Positions 9,103 through 16,766 of a stretch of DNA of 64,000 nucleotides are shown here, piece by piece (position 1 is the stretch's first letter; each line of letters starts with the position of its first letter). The notes below the pieces were generated by a model. The model made no database searches. It had not been told where the DNA came from and worked only from the letters and a program-made list of their open reading frames with translations. Source of the DNA: Microlunatus panaciterrae. Its GTDB lineage: Bacteria; Actinomycetota; Actinomycetes; Propionibacteriales; Propionibacteriaceae. The DNA lies in contig NZ_JAFBCF010000001.1 in the NCBI RefSeq assembly GCF_016907535.1, positions 2,108,001 to 2,172,000 on the forward strand, given 5' to 3'. The translations under genes were made by a program, and so were the position numbers.

Positions 9103-10235
9103 CCCAGTCGAACGTGAGCCAGCCGGAGGCGGTGGCCCCACTGCGGGTGATCCAGGTCGGCGCCGGCGGCATGGGTCGGGCCTGGCTGGCCACGATCGCG
9201 GCCTCCGATGATGTGGACCTGGTCGGGCTCGTTGATCTCGACCTGGCAGTCGCCCGGGCGGCCGCCGACGCGGCCGGGTTCACCCCGGTGCCGGTCGCGA
9301 CCTCGCTGACCGAGCTGATGGACAGCACCCGCGCCCAGGCGGTGATCAACGTCACCGTCCCGCAGGCGCACCTGCCGGTCAACGTGGAGGCACTCTTCGC
9401 CGGTCTGCCGGTCCTCTGTGAAAAGCCGGCTGCGCCGACCGTCGCGGACGCACTGGTGATGGTGGCGGCCGCCGAGGCGTCGGGCCGGCTGTTGATGATC
9501 AGCCAGTCACGTCGCTACTTCAACCATCTGCTGGAGTTCAAGCGGCTGGCCGACCGGCTCGGCCCGGTCGGGTCCCTGAGCTGCGAGTTCTTCAAGGGCC
9601 CGCACTTCGGCGGTTTCCGCGAGACCATGCCGCAGCCGCTGCTGGTTGATATGGCGATCCACCAGTTCGACCTGGCGCGGCTGCTCCTCGGCGCCGAACC
9701 GGTCGCCGTGTACTGCGAGACGTACAACCCGTCCTGGAGCTGGTTCGGCGGAGACGCCGCGGCGACGGCGGTCTTCGAGTTCGAGGGTGGCGCCCGGTTC
9801 AACTACCACGGCAGCTGGTGCAGCCCCGGCCTGGAGACGTCGTGGAATGGCAGCTGGCGGGTCAGCACGGCGGCCGGGTCCGCCCTCTGGGACGGAGACA
9901 CCCCACCCGTGGTCGAGGCACCGGACGACCCGTCGGTCCAGGTGCAGCCCAGCCCGACCGGTCCGGAGCAGATCGCCGGTTCGCTGGCGGAGTTCGTCGG
10001 TGCATTGCGGACCGGAGCCACCCCGCAGGGGGTCGTGCGCGCGAACGTGCTCAGCCTGGCAATGGTCGAGGCGGCTGTCCGGTCGGCCGACACCGGCCGG
10101 CGGGTGATGATCACCGAGGTCCTGGAGGGGGCGTACGCGGAGGCGAGGCAGGCCCCGCAGGACGAGCGGATCCGAAGTGAGCTGAACGGTTGGAGCTCGG
10201 TGGCCGAGGCGCTGTCGCTGAGAGCCGGACGATGA
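9099..10235 (+). CDS. Gfo/Idh/MocA-family oxidoreductase
   Basis: 378 residues. The N-terminal Rossmann fold begins [13 protein letters not shown], followed by [12 protein letters not shown] (the EKP motif) and [15 protein letters not shown], where the histidine lies in the substrate site. The family performs NAD(P)-dependent oxidation of sugar or inositol hydroxyls, commonly giving 3-keto sugars. The GTG at 9099 overlaps the thuA stop (GTGA), so the pair is coupled. The C-terminus is slightly longer than usual (about 25 residues after the last strand). Confidence 0.9.
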   Translation: MTQSNVSQPEAVAPLRVIQVGAGGMGRAWLATIAASDDVDLVGLVDLDLAVARAAADAAGFTPVPVATSLTELMDSTRAQAVINVTVPQAHLPVNVEALFAGLPVLCEKPAAPTVADALVMVAAAEASGRLLMISQSRRYFNHLLEFKRLADRLGPVGSLSCEFFKGPHFGGFRETMPQPLLVDMAIHQFDLARLLLGAEPVAVYCETYNPSWSWFGGDAAATAVFEFEGGARFNYHGSWCSPGLETSWNGSWRVSTAAGSALWDGDTPPVVEAPDDPSVQVQPSPTGPEQIAGSLAEFVGALRTGATPQGVVRANVLSLAMVEAAVRSADTGRRVMITEVLEGAYAEARQAPQDERIRSELNGWSSVAEALSLRAGR

Positions 10236-10251
10236 TGGAGGCGAAACAATA

Positions 10252-11088
10252 ATGGGGCCCGTGACCAACCTCGCTGCAGAGACAACGGCGCTGACCGAGG
10301 CCGAGCTGGCCGGCTGGGAGCGTGACGGCTACCACGTCGTCCGCGGCCTGTTCGGCCCCACGGAGGTGCGGGCGTGTGCCGAGCGTTTCGACGCCTTGGC
10401 CGCCGCCGCAGAACCGATCCCGGGCCACTGGCAGCCGTCGCTGGACAGCTCCGACGTGCTCGGCCGCTTTCCGCGGGTGATGCATCCGCACGAGTTCGAC
10501 CCGGCCAGCATGGATCTGCTGCTCGATCCGCGGGTCCGCGCGGTCCTGCAGCAGCTGATGGGCGAGGACGTGATCGGCTGTCAGACGATGTTCTATTTCA
10601 AGCCGCCGGGCGCCCGCGGCCAGGCGTTCCACCAGGACAACTACTACCTGTTGGTGCAGCCGACCACCTGTGTCGCCGCCTGGCTGGCCGTGGACCGGTC
10701 CTACCCGGACAACGGCGGGCTACAGGTCTGCCCCGGGACCCAGAACATGGACCTCGAGTGCCCCGATCATGCCGATCTGAGCCAGAGCTTCGTGGACGAG
10801 TTCGTCGCCCCGCCGGCCGGGCACGAACCGGTCGGCCTCGACCTCGCCCCGGGTGACGTACTGTTCTTCACCGGCAGCGTGATCCACGGCTCGGCGCCCA
10901 ACAGCACCGACTCCGACTGGCGCCGCTCCTTCATCAGCCACTATCTGCCGGTCAGTGCAACCCACATCGGTGGCTGGTACCTGCCGCACATGTACGACTT
11001 CGACGGCAACCCGGTGACGCGGGAGAGCACCGCCTGGGGTGGTCCCTGTGGCGACGAGGAAAGCGGAGTCCAGGGCACCTTCCACTGA
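10252..11088 (+). CDS. Phytanoyl-CoA dioxygenase (PhyH) family protein
   Basis: 278 residues. This is an Fe(II)/2-oxoglutarate dioxygenase: the HxD pair is in AFHQDNYYL (about residues 125-127), the distal histidine in VIHGSAPNST, and the 2-oxoglutarate arginine in WRRSFISHYL. The substrate is not evident; relatives hydroxylate fatty acyl groups, ectoine or small natural products. GGAGG ten bases before the ATG fixes the start and argues against the GTG nine bases later. It is third gene of the thuA operon, 16 nt after the dehydrogenase. Confidence 0.87.
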   Translation: MGPVTNLAAETTALTEAELAGWERDGYHVVRGLFGPTEVRACAERFDALAAAAEPIPGHWQPSLDSSDVLGRFPRVMHPHEFDPASMDLLLDPRVRAVLQQLMGEDVIGCQTMFYFKPPGARGQAFHQDNYYLLVQPTTCVAAWLAVDRSYPDNGGLQVCPGTQNMDLECPDHADLSQSFVDEFVAPPAGHEPVGLDLAPGDVLFFTGSVIHGSAPNSTDSDWRRSFISHYLPVSATHIGGWYLPHMYDFDGNPVTRESTAWGGPCGDEESGVQGTFH

Positions 11089-11106
11089 GACGGACGAGGG
11101 TCCGGC

Positions 11107-11739
11107 TCAGCCCGTGCTCTGCTGGGCTTCGCCGGTGAAGCGGACGGGGTCATGCACGGCGTCGTTGAGGTCGACGTCGACCATGATGTGTCCCGCGTCC
11201 GCTGCCGGGATGGCGAACCCCAACTGGGCGGTGGCCTGCTCGCCCGCCTTGATCGGGCGGTGGAAGCCGGTCTGCAGCTCGCCGGTCTTGTCGACGACGA
11301 CCCTGGCGGGTGTGCCGTCGGCGCCATAGCTGCAGGTGATGCGGGAGTCGGACGGGTCGTAGGAGTCCTTGGTCTGGTTGTTGAGCTGCACCACCACGAC
11401 GACGATCTGGCCGTTGGTCGCCTCGGTGCCTTTGTCGGTGGGCTTGGCCTTGTCGACCAGGGTGAAGGCGATCTCGATCGACATCCCGTCGTCGAACTGG
11501 GCCACGTCGTCGAAGCCGAACTCCTCGGGTGCCTCGGTCTGCCGGCTCTGCCGGGAGGTGGGGGTCGGCGTCGGGGTGGGCGTGGCGCTCGGCGCCGATG
11601 TGCCGGCTGGCGATGAGGCGGAGCTGGTCGCGGTTGGAGCCGGGCTCTGGCTCCGCTGTCCGGCGCTGTCCCTGCCCGAACACGCGGCCGGCGCGCAGAG
11701 CAGCAGACAACTGAGGACGAAGGCCAGTCGCCGGTACAT
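11107..11739 (-). CDS. Secreted lipoprotein, DUF4352-like
   Basis: 210 residues. The signal peptide MYRRLAFVLSCLLLCAPAAC ends in a lipobox-like PAAC with the lipidated cysteine. A low-complexity Ser/Thr/Pro linker (TPTPTPTSRQ) follows, then a beta-rich domain with VVVVQLNNQTKDSYDPSDSR and AGEQATAQLGFAIPA, resembling DUF4352 immunoglobulin-like modules. It is probably anchored on the outer face of the membrane; the role is unknown. The ATG at 11739 is chosen because it starts the signal peptide, although the frame stays open upstream. It is convergent with the PhyH gene, 18 nt apart. Confidence 0.8.
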   Translation of the reverse strand: MYRRLAFVLSCLLLCAPAACSGRDSAGQRSQSPAPTATSSASSPAGTSAPSATPTPTPTPTSRQSRQTEAPEEFGFDDVAQFDDGMSIEIAFTLVDKAKPTDKGTEATNGQIVVVVVQLNNQTKDSYDPSDSRITCSYGADGTPARVVVDKTGELQTGFHRPIKAGEQATAQLGFAIPAADAGHIMVDVDLNDAVHDPVRFTGEAQQSTG

Positions 11740-11770
11740 GAGGCCGAACCTACCCACATAGAGTGGACAG

Positions 11771-11908
11771 GTGAAACTCAAGACGTTCGTCACCGTTGCC
11801 GCCGTCGCCGGCGGGCTGGCCGTCATCGTACGGCGCCGAAACCGCAAGGCCCTGGCGGAAGCCGACCTGTGGTCGGAGGCCACCGACCGCGTGGCCAGCA
11901 CGGGCTGA
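11771..11908 (+). CDS. DLW-39 family small protein
   Basis: 45 residues from a GTG: a basic start (VKLKTF), a hydrophobic alanine/valine segment, a basic patch (VRRRNRK), then the diagnostic EADLWSEATDRV. The DLW motif followed by EATD defines this short actinobacterial family, usually encoded close to gyrA and the tRNA-Ile/tRNA-Ala genes. A tRNA-Ala lies 4 kb away here. Function unknown; a single membrane anchor with a cytoplasmic tail is the simplest reading. It diverges from the lipoprotein gene. Confidence 0.8.
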   Translation: MKLKTFVTVAAVAGGLAVIVRRRNRKALAEADLWSEATDRVASTG

Positions 11909-11941
11909 CGCTGGTCGGCGACAGGTCGTGTTGTCGGCGGG

Positions 11942-12151
11942 TCAGCCGAGGACCAGGTTGAGAACGGCGAAGAACGCCATCGTGAGCCCGATGGTGGCTA
12001 CTAGTCCGCCGTAGAAGCTGGCCAGCCCTCGGTTGGCCCTGATCTTGACGTAGTACGTCAGGAACCTCGGCTGTTTGCGGGTGGCGTCAATGACGATATA
12101 GATGCCGACCGCCGCGACCAGCAGGCCGGCGACCAGCAGGGCCTCATACAT
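11942..12151 (-). CDS. Small two-helix membrane protein
   Basis: 69 residues with two predicted membrane helices (ALLVAGLLVAAVGIYIVIDA and a second from LVATIGLTMAFFAVLNLVL), joined by a basic loop (RKQPRFLTYYVKIRANRGL). I do not recognise the family. The ATG at 12151 is favoured over an in-frame GTG at 12169 because AAAGGA lies seven bases upstream. It diverges from the acyltransferase gene across 38 nt that must hold both ribosome binding sites. Confidence 0.68.
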   Translation of the reverse strand: MYEALLVAGLLVAAVGIYIVIDATRKQPRFLTYYVKIRANRGLASFYGGLVATIGLTMAFFAVLNLVLG

Positions 12152-12189
12152 CAAAGGATCCTTTCTCACTCGACATCAACAGGAGCCGG

Positions 12190-13371
12190 ATGGCCGGGCA
12201 GCAGATACGAGAGAGGGAGCCGGCGCCGTCCCTGGGCCGGCTGGTGTTCCTGGACGTGTTGCGGGTCGCGATCATTGCCATGGTGATCGCTCATCACGCC
12301 GCCCAGGCGTACGGTCCGACCGGTGGTACTTGGCCGCTGACCGACCGATCCACCAGTGACTGGTTCCGTCCCTTCTACACCGTCAACGCCGCGGTCGGTC
12401 TCGGTCTGCTGTTCCTGGTCGCCGGGTACTTCGTCCCCCGTTCGTACGACCGGAAGGGGCCTGGGCGGTTCCTCCGGGACCGCTGGATGCGTATCGGGGT
12501 GCCGCTGGCCTTCTTCGCCCTGGTGGTGCACGTGCCCGTCTTCTATCTGATCGAGTCGCAACCTCCGCTGGGTGAGTTCGTCCGTTCGCTGTATGCCGGC
12601 GGCTGGTTCGGCGTCTATCTCCACCTGTGGTTTCTCGGGCATCTCCTGCTGTACTCGGCTGTGTACGTGGCGTGGCGGCGAGTGTCCGACCGGGTCGACC
12701 GAGTTCCTCGGAGGTGGCGACCGCCCGGGCATCCGGCCATCCTGGTATTCGCGGTCGGACTGGCGGCGGTCACCTGGGTGGTCCGCTGGTGGTATTCGGT
12801 GGACGAATGGGTGCCGCTGTTCGGGGTGCTGGCCGCGGAAGTCGCGAAACTCCCGCAGTACGTGAGCCTGTTCGTGCTGGGCATCGCCGCGTACCGAGGC
12901 GATTGGTTTCGCCGGATACCGACCATGGTCGGCGCGATCTGGTTGGCCGTCGGCTTGCTGGCGACGTTGGTCATGGTGGCCGTGCAGGCATTCGGTCGCT
13001 GGGACGATGTCCTGGCCACGGGCGGCGTCGACGCTCGCTCCCTACTGCGGAGCACGCTGGAGGCGTTCATCTGCGCGGGCCTCAGCGTCGGACTGGTCGT
13101 GCTGTTCCGCCAGGTGTTCCATAAACCCAGTCGGCTGCTGGCCGCGTTGGCGACGGCCAGCTATGCGGCGTACATCCTGCATCTGTGGATCGTCATCGGA
13201 CTGCAGGTCGCGATCGAGGGGCTTGAGTTGCCCGCGTTCGTCAAGTTCGGGGTGGTGACGGTGCTGGGCATCGTCCTGGCGTTCGGCATCGGGCATCTGT
13301 CGGGGAAGGTGCCCGGCGTCAGGTTATTGCTGGGGACCGGATCACCGAAGGTCGGAAAGGCCATGCGCTGA
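12190..13371 (+). CDS. Acyltransferase-3 (OafA-like) membrane protein
   Basis: 393 residues with roughly ten membrane helices. The N-terminus LVFLDVLRVAIIAMVIAHHA is the characteristic first helix of acyltransferase-3 proteins (family consensus LDxLRxxA...HH), and a second feature is FLRDRWMRIGVPLAFF. The family O-acylates cell-surface sugars or lipids from the cytoplasmic acyl-CoA side. No polysaccharide genes are adjacent, so the acceptor is unknown. CAGGAG seven bases upstream supports the ATG. Confidence 0.86.
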   Translation: MAGQQIREREPAPSLGRLVFLDVLRVAIIAMVIAHHAAQAYGPTGGTWPLTDRSTSDWFRPFYTVNAAVGLGLLFLVAGYFVPRSYDRKGPGRFLRDRWMRIGVPLAFFALVVHVPVFYLIESQPPLGEFVRSLYAGGWFGVYLHLWFLGHLLLYSAVYVAWRRVSDRVDRVPRRWRPPGHPAILVFAVGLAAVTWVVRWWYSVDEWVPLFGVLAAEVAKLPQYVSLFVLGIAAYRGDWFRRIPTMVGAIWLAVGLLATLVMVAVQAFGRWDDVLATGGVDARSLLRSTLEAFICAGLSVGLVVLFRQVFHKPSRLLAALATASYAAYILHLWIVIGLQVAIEGLELPAFVKFGVVTVLGIVLAFGIGHLSGKVPGVRLLLGTGSPKVGKAMR

Positions 13372-13390
13372 GCGACCGCTGACCACGACC

Positions 13391-13759
13391 TCAGTCTCGA
13401 TGTCCTCCAGAATCCACCCTGCTCGGGGCGATTCCTCGGGATGTGTCCGTCGGGTAACGCTGTCGGGTCTTGTGCAGCTTCTGGTCGGCAGCCTCAATCA
13501 GGTCGACGTCCAGTGCATCGGCTAGGACCAGGAGATACGTGAACACATCCGCCAGCTCTTCAGCGACATGGCCACGAAGGGGCTCGTCTCGCGCCCGGCG
13601 GGCGGCCTCATGGGCTGGAAGCCATTGGAACAGTTCGCTGAGTTCTCCCACTTCACCAACCAGAGCGAGGATGACCGACTTCGGATCATGGAATCGGGAC
13701 CAGTCCCGCTCCGCGATGAAGTCACGAATCTCATCCTGAAGCGAGTGGAAGTCGGACAT
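13391..13759 (-). CDS. MazG-type nucleotide pyrophosphohydrolase
   Basis: 122 residues of the short MazG/RS21-C6 type. The metal-binding helices are present as VGEVGELSELFQW and VAEELADVFTYLLVLADALD, and the N-terminus has RDWSRFHDPKSVILAL. Such enzymes hydrolyse (d)NTPs to monophosphates, dCTP in the DCTPP1 relatives. It diverges from the nuclease-helicase gene, whose relatives are often found beside this enzyme in other genomes (from memory). The short C-terminal tail is polar. Base composition here drops relative to the genes on either side. Confidence 0.86.
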   Translation of the reverse strand: MSDFHSLQDEIRDFIAERDWSRFHDPKSVILALVGEVGELSELFQWLPAHEAARRARDEPLRGHVAEELADVFTYLLVLADALDVDLIEAADQKLHKTRQRYPTDTSRGIAPSRVDSGGHRD

Positions 13760-13873
13760 GCGTCCAGCATGCCGTATAGCATTTGGTTGCGGCCCGACGG
13801 GCGCACCCGTCCGATACTGGTGCTCAATACGCCCCCACCCGCACGAGTTTCGTGCTGTGCTGGGGTCCCTCTG

Positions 13874-15742
13874 TTGACGTTGCGTTATTCCGCGAACTCG
13901 CTCGCGGGTTCTTTAGACTCGGTCGCGACACGTCTGTTTGAGCAGATGCTCTTTCAGACGGGGCGTCGGACAGCGCCTTCAGAAGTGCGATCGTGGGAGC
14001 GGAGTATCCCGGTGATCGCACGCGAGTTGATGGACGCGGGCCTCGGCAGTGTCGAGGTCATCCTTGAGTTTCAGCTTCCACTGACTTCGCAGCGGGCCGA
14101 CGTACTCCTCGCGGGGCGCCATCCGGTCACGGGGCGGTCTTCGTACGTCATCATCGAACTTAAGCAGTGGACTTCGGCGCACTTGTGGGAAGGTGAGCAG
14201 GGCCTCGTCAGTGTCAACGGAATGCCGGGTGGCCCGAGGCTTCATCCGGTGCGCCAAGTGCGAGGCTACTGTGAGTACTTGGTCGACTTCACACGGTGTC
14301 TCTCTGGCGACGGGGAAGATGTCGCAGGTTGCGCTTATCTTCACAATGTTGTGAGCGACGATCAAATCAGCGACCTCTACTTGGTCCCCCCCGATCAATA
14401 TGGCCGATTGTTCACGGCGGCGGACCGCGCGAGGCTTCACAGCTTCCTGCGAAGCCGGCTTGATCCACGCTACTCGGGTGCTCCTGCTGCCGACCAACTC
14501 TTGAATTCAGCAGTTGGCCCGTCCCGCCAGTTGCTGGCCGTGGCTGCAGACGAAGTCCAGAGGCGAGAGCATTTCGTACTTCAGAGCGATCAACAGCTTG
14601 CGGTGGACATCGTCAGGCACGAAGTGGCCCAGGCTCACAAAGCGGACAACAAGTCTGTGGTCATAGTGAAGGGTGGCCCAGGCAGCGGCAAGAGCGTGAT
14701 TGCCTTGTCCCTATTGGGTGAGTTGGCAAGAGAGGGGCGCTCAGTCCTCCACGCAACCGGATCCCGGTCCTTCACTCAGACGTTACGCAAAGTGGCTGGC
14801 CATCGCACTCCGCGGGTGCAGAAACTCTTCAAGTACTTCAACTCATTCATGGAGGCGGACCGGAATGGACTCGACGTCCTCATCCTCGATGAGGCACATC
14901 GAATTCGTGAGACCTCCGTCAACCGATATACAAAAGCACAATTTCGCACCGGGCGACCGCAAGTCGACGAATTGATCGCCGCCGCCCGTGTTCCTGTCTT
15001 CCTTCTTGACGACAACCAGATCGTGCGACCTGGGGAAATGGGCTCAACAGCGTCAATCAGGGCATACGCCAAGAGTGAAGGATTGCGAGTCCACGAGGTC
15101 TCGCTCGGTGAGCAATATCGGTGTGGTGGCAGCCTGGCATACGTCGAGTGGGTCGAGCGCCTCCTCGGTTTGACTGCAGGTGCGCCGCAGCCATGGCAGC
15201 AGAATGACCGTTTCAACCTCCTTGTCGCTGACTCAGCCGAGGAGCTCGAGCACACGATCCGATTGCAGGCGGCCGACGGTGTTTACACGGCTCGCATGAC
15301 GGCCGGGTATTGCTGGCCATGGAGCGACCCTCGACCGGATGGAACCCTCGTCCCGGATGTTCACGTCGGACGTTGGGCTAGGCCCTGGAATCTCAAGGGG
15401 GACCGACCGGTTGGAGGGGCTCCGCCGGCTGCGCTCTGGTCCATGGACCCGAATGGCATCAACCAGGTCGGCTGTGTGTACACCGCGCAGGGGTTCGAAT
15501 ACGACTGGAACGGGGTCATACTTGGCCCAGACCTGGTCTGGCGTGATGGCCGCTTCGTTAGTGTCCGGTCGGAGAACCGCGACCCTGATTTCCGCAATAA
15601 GGCCGCCGTTAGCGACGACCACTTCGACGCCTTGGTCCGGAATGTCTACAAAGTGCTGCTCACCCGCGGAATGGTCGGAACCGTCGTGTATTCCACGGAT
15701 GCTCAAACGAGGTCCGCTTTGCGCAGATTGATTCTCGGCTAA
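13874..15742 (+). CDS. Nuclease-helicase fusion, DUF2075 / Schlafen-group-3-like
   Basis: About 622 residues. The N-terminal part carries a PD-(D/E)XK-like pattern: an aspartate in SQRADVLL (near residue 76) and VIIELKQW (near 95). The C-terminal ATPase of DUF2075 type has Walker A GGPGSGKS (about 267), Walker B LDVLILDEAHRI (about 335) and a later VGCVYTAQGFEYDWNGVI. No ATG fits the family start. A TTG at 13874 preceded by GGGG is the best guess, with an ATG at 13769 as alternative. G+C is clearly lower than nearby (48% over 14881-14940). Probably acquired, possibly a defence protein. Confidence 0.8.
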   Translation: MTLRYSANSLAGSLDSVATRLFEQMLFQTGRRTAPSEVRSWERSIPVIARELMDAGLGSVEVILEFQLPLTSQRADVLLAGRHPVTGRSSYVIIELKQWTSAHLWEGEQGLVSVNGMPGGPRLHPVRQVRGYCEYLVDFTRCLSGDGEDVAGCAYLHNVVSDDQISDLYLVPPDQYGRLFTAADRARLHSFLRSRLDPRYSGAPAADQLLNSAVGPSRQLLAVAADEVQRREHFVLQSDQQLAVDIVRHEVAQAHKADNKSVVIVKGGPGSGKSVIALSLLGELAREGRSVLHATGSRSFTQTLRKVAGHRTPRVQKLFKYFNSFMEADRNGLDVLILDEAHRIRETSVNRYTKAQFRTGRPQVDELIAAARVPVFLLDDNQIVRPGEMGSTASIRAYAKSEGLRVHEVSLGEQYRCGGSLAYVEWVERLLGLTAGAPQPWQQNDRFNLLVADSAEELEHTIRLQAADGVYTARMTAGYCWPWSDPRPDGTLVPDVHVGRWARPWNLKGDRPVGGAPPAALWSMDPNGINQVGCVYTAQGFEYDWNGVILGPDLVWRDGRFVSVRSENRDPDFRNKAAVSDDHFDALVRNVYKVLLTRGMVGTVVYSTDAQTRSALRRLILG

Positions 15743-15751
15743 GCACTTGGG

Positions 15752-15925
15752 TTATTGAATTCTGGGATCGTGGGGCATGCCGCGGCCAGGGCAGTGACCG
15801 CAGCGGCGTCCGGCAGGGCAGCCGTGAGGCATCGGCACCACGGTCGCGGTTTGGTTTCCACAGCCAGATGGCGACGCGTTGGCAACGCAGTTCTTGCGGC
15901 CACACGCGGGGCAATTCGAAACCAT
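15752..15925 (-). other. Cysteine-rich short frame, possible zinc-ribbon relic
   Basis: A 57-codon frame starting MVSNCPACGRKNCVAN, with a second cysteine pair in RRCGHC. The spacing recalls the N-terminal zinc ribbon of thioredoxin-2 type proteins, but no thioredoxin domain follows. It may be a broken fragment at the island edge or a chance frame. It lies between the helicase stop and the 3' end of tRNA-Ala, in a 246-nt stretch with no other gene. Confidence 0.3.
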
Positions 15926-15988
15926 TGGATCGTGAACGTGGGCCACCGCAATCCCACTGTCAGACGTTGAGCGTGGATTGGGTCTGGG

Positions 15989-16061
15989 TGGAGGCAAGGG
16001 GACTCGAACCCCTAACCCCCTGCTTGCAAAGCAGGTGCGCTACCAATTGCGCCATGCCCCC
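15989..16061 (-). tRNA. tRNA-Ala (anticodon TGC)
   Basis: Full cloverleaf, 73 nt, with acceptor GGGGGCA pairing TGCCTCC (one G-U), anticodon stem CCTGC/GCAGG around loop TTTGCAA, T-arm AGGGGTTCGAGTCCCCT, and discriminator A. The 3' CCA is not encoded. Its 3' end points towards the lower-G+C island, the usual orientation for tRNA-targeting integration, but no duplicated attachment sequence was found on the far side. Confidence 0.95.
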
Positions 16062-16132
16062 ATCGGCGTGAGCCGACGTCACACAATACGTCATTGGTTG
16101 GCTCCGGCACAAAAGGTCGGTGGTTGGGGTGG

Positions 16133-16283
16133 CCCTTCGACAAGCTCAGGGCACGGAGAGGGGCTCAGGGTGCACCCTTCGACAAGCTCAGGGCGCGTAC
16201 CGGTCCACCCTTCGACGGGCTCAGGGCGCGGGTGCGGCCCTTCGACAAGCTCAGGGCGCGGAGAGAGGGGGGCTCAGGGCGCG
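16133..16283. repeat. Interspersed 19-bp repeat cluster, four full copies
   Basis: Copies of CCCTTCGACAAGCTCAGGG (or GGG for AAG) start at 16133, 16175, 16208 and 16238. Truncated GGGCTCAGGG units lie near 16160 and 16270. It fills the gap between tRNA-Ala and the DUF5318 gene. Each copy is followed by GCRCG. Confidence 0.93.
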
Positions 16284-16346
16284 TTTGAAAGGCGGGGGAG
16301 GGGCTGAAATGGCATCACCCTGGCCTCGCCACGTAACCTAGTCCTC

Positions 16347-16766
16347 ATGTGGTCGCAGCGGGAAGTCATCGATTACGCGCTGCAGCGTCGGTCCACCCTG
16401 GAGGCGCTGCGGCGTCCTGGTCGCAATCTCGCACGGCTGGACGCCTGCGACGCGGACCCGATGCTGATCCGCGCAGCCAAGCATCACGGCGAGCCGACGG
16501 ACGCCGTTTGCCCGGTCTGTGACTCGACTGAGCTGACCCTGCTGCATTACACCTTCGGCGACCAGCTCGGGCAATACTCCGGCCGGATCAAGCGGGTCGC
16601 CGAGCTGGAGCAGATGGCGCACGAGTTCGGCGAGTTCAAGGTGGTCGTCGTCGAGGTCTGCCCACCGTGCGGTTGGAACCACATGATCATGTCGTACCTG
16701 CTGGGTGACGGCGTCAAGCGGAAGCCTCCGCGCAGGCAACAGACAGTTGAGGACATTTATGGCTAA
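16347..16766 (+). CDS. DUF5318 family protein
   Basis: 139 residues, matching the actinobacterial DUF5318 family: MWSQREVIDYALQRRSTL at the start, a CPVC pair, LLHYTFGDQLGQYSGRI, and CPPCGWNHMIMSYLLGDG near the end. The two cysteine pairs probably bind one zinc. Function unknown. In Mycobacterium the homologue (Rv0049) also directly precedes ponA. Here the stop overlaps the ponA ATG, so the two are translationally coupled, suggesting a role tied to cell-wall synthesis. Confidence 0.88.
   Translation: MWSQREVIDYALQRRSTLEALRRPGRNLARLDACDADPMLIRAAKHHGEPTDAVCPVCDSTELTLLHYTFGDQLGQYSGRIKRVAELEQMAHEFGEFKVVVVEVCPPCGWNHMIMSYLLGDGVKRKPPRRQQTVEDIYG

Noticed and set aside
13568-13873. Upstream extension of the nuclease-helicase gene through the MazG gene
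   Set aside because: The frame is open, but the minus-strand frame encodes a clear MazG enzyme and the helicase family starts later. The extension is antisense coincidence.
15989-16061. tRNA-Ala as an attachment site of the neighbouring island
   Set aside because: No second copy of the tRNA 3' end was seen on the far side of the island (near 13380) and there is no integrase. Only the composition shift and orientation support it.
16133-16283. Repeat cluster as a CRISPR array
   Set aside because: The 19-bp units are spaced irregularly (30-42 bp), with flanking sequence partly conserved instead of unique spacers, and no cas genes are present.
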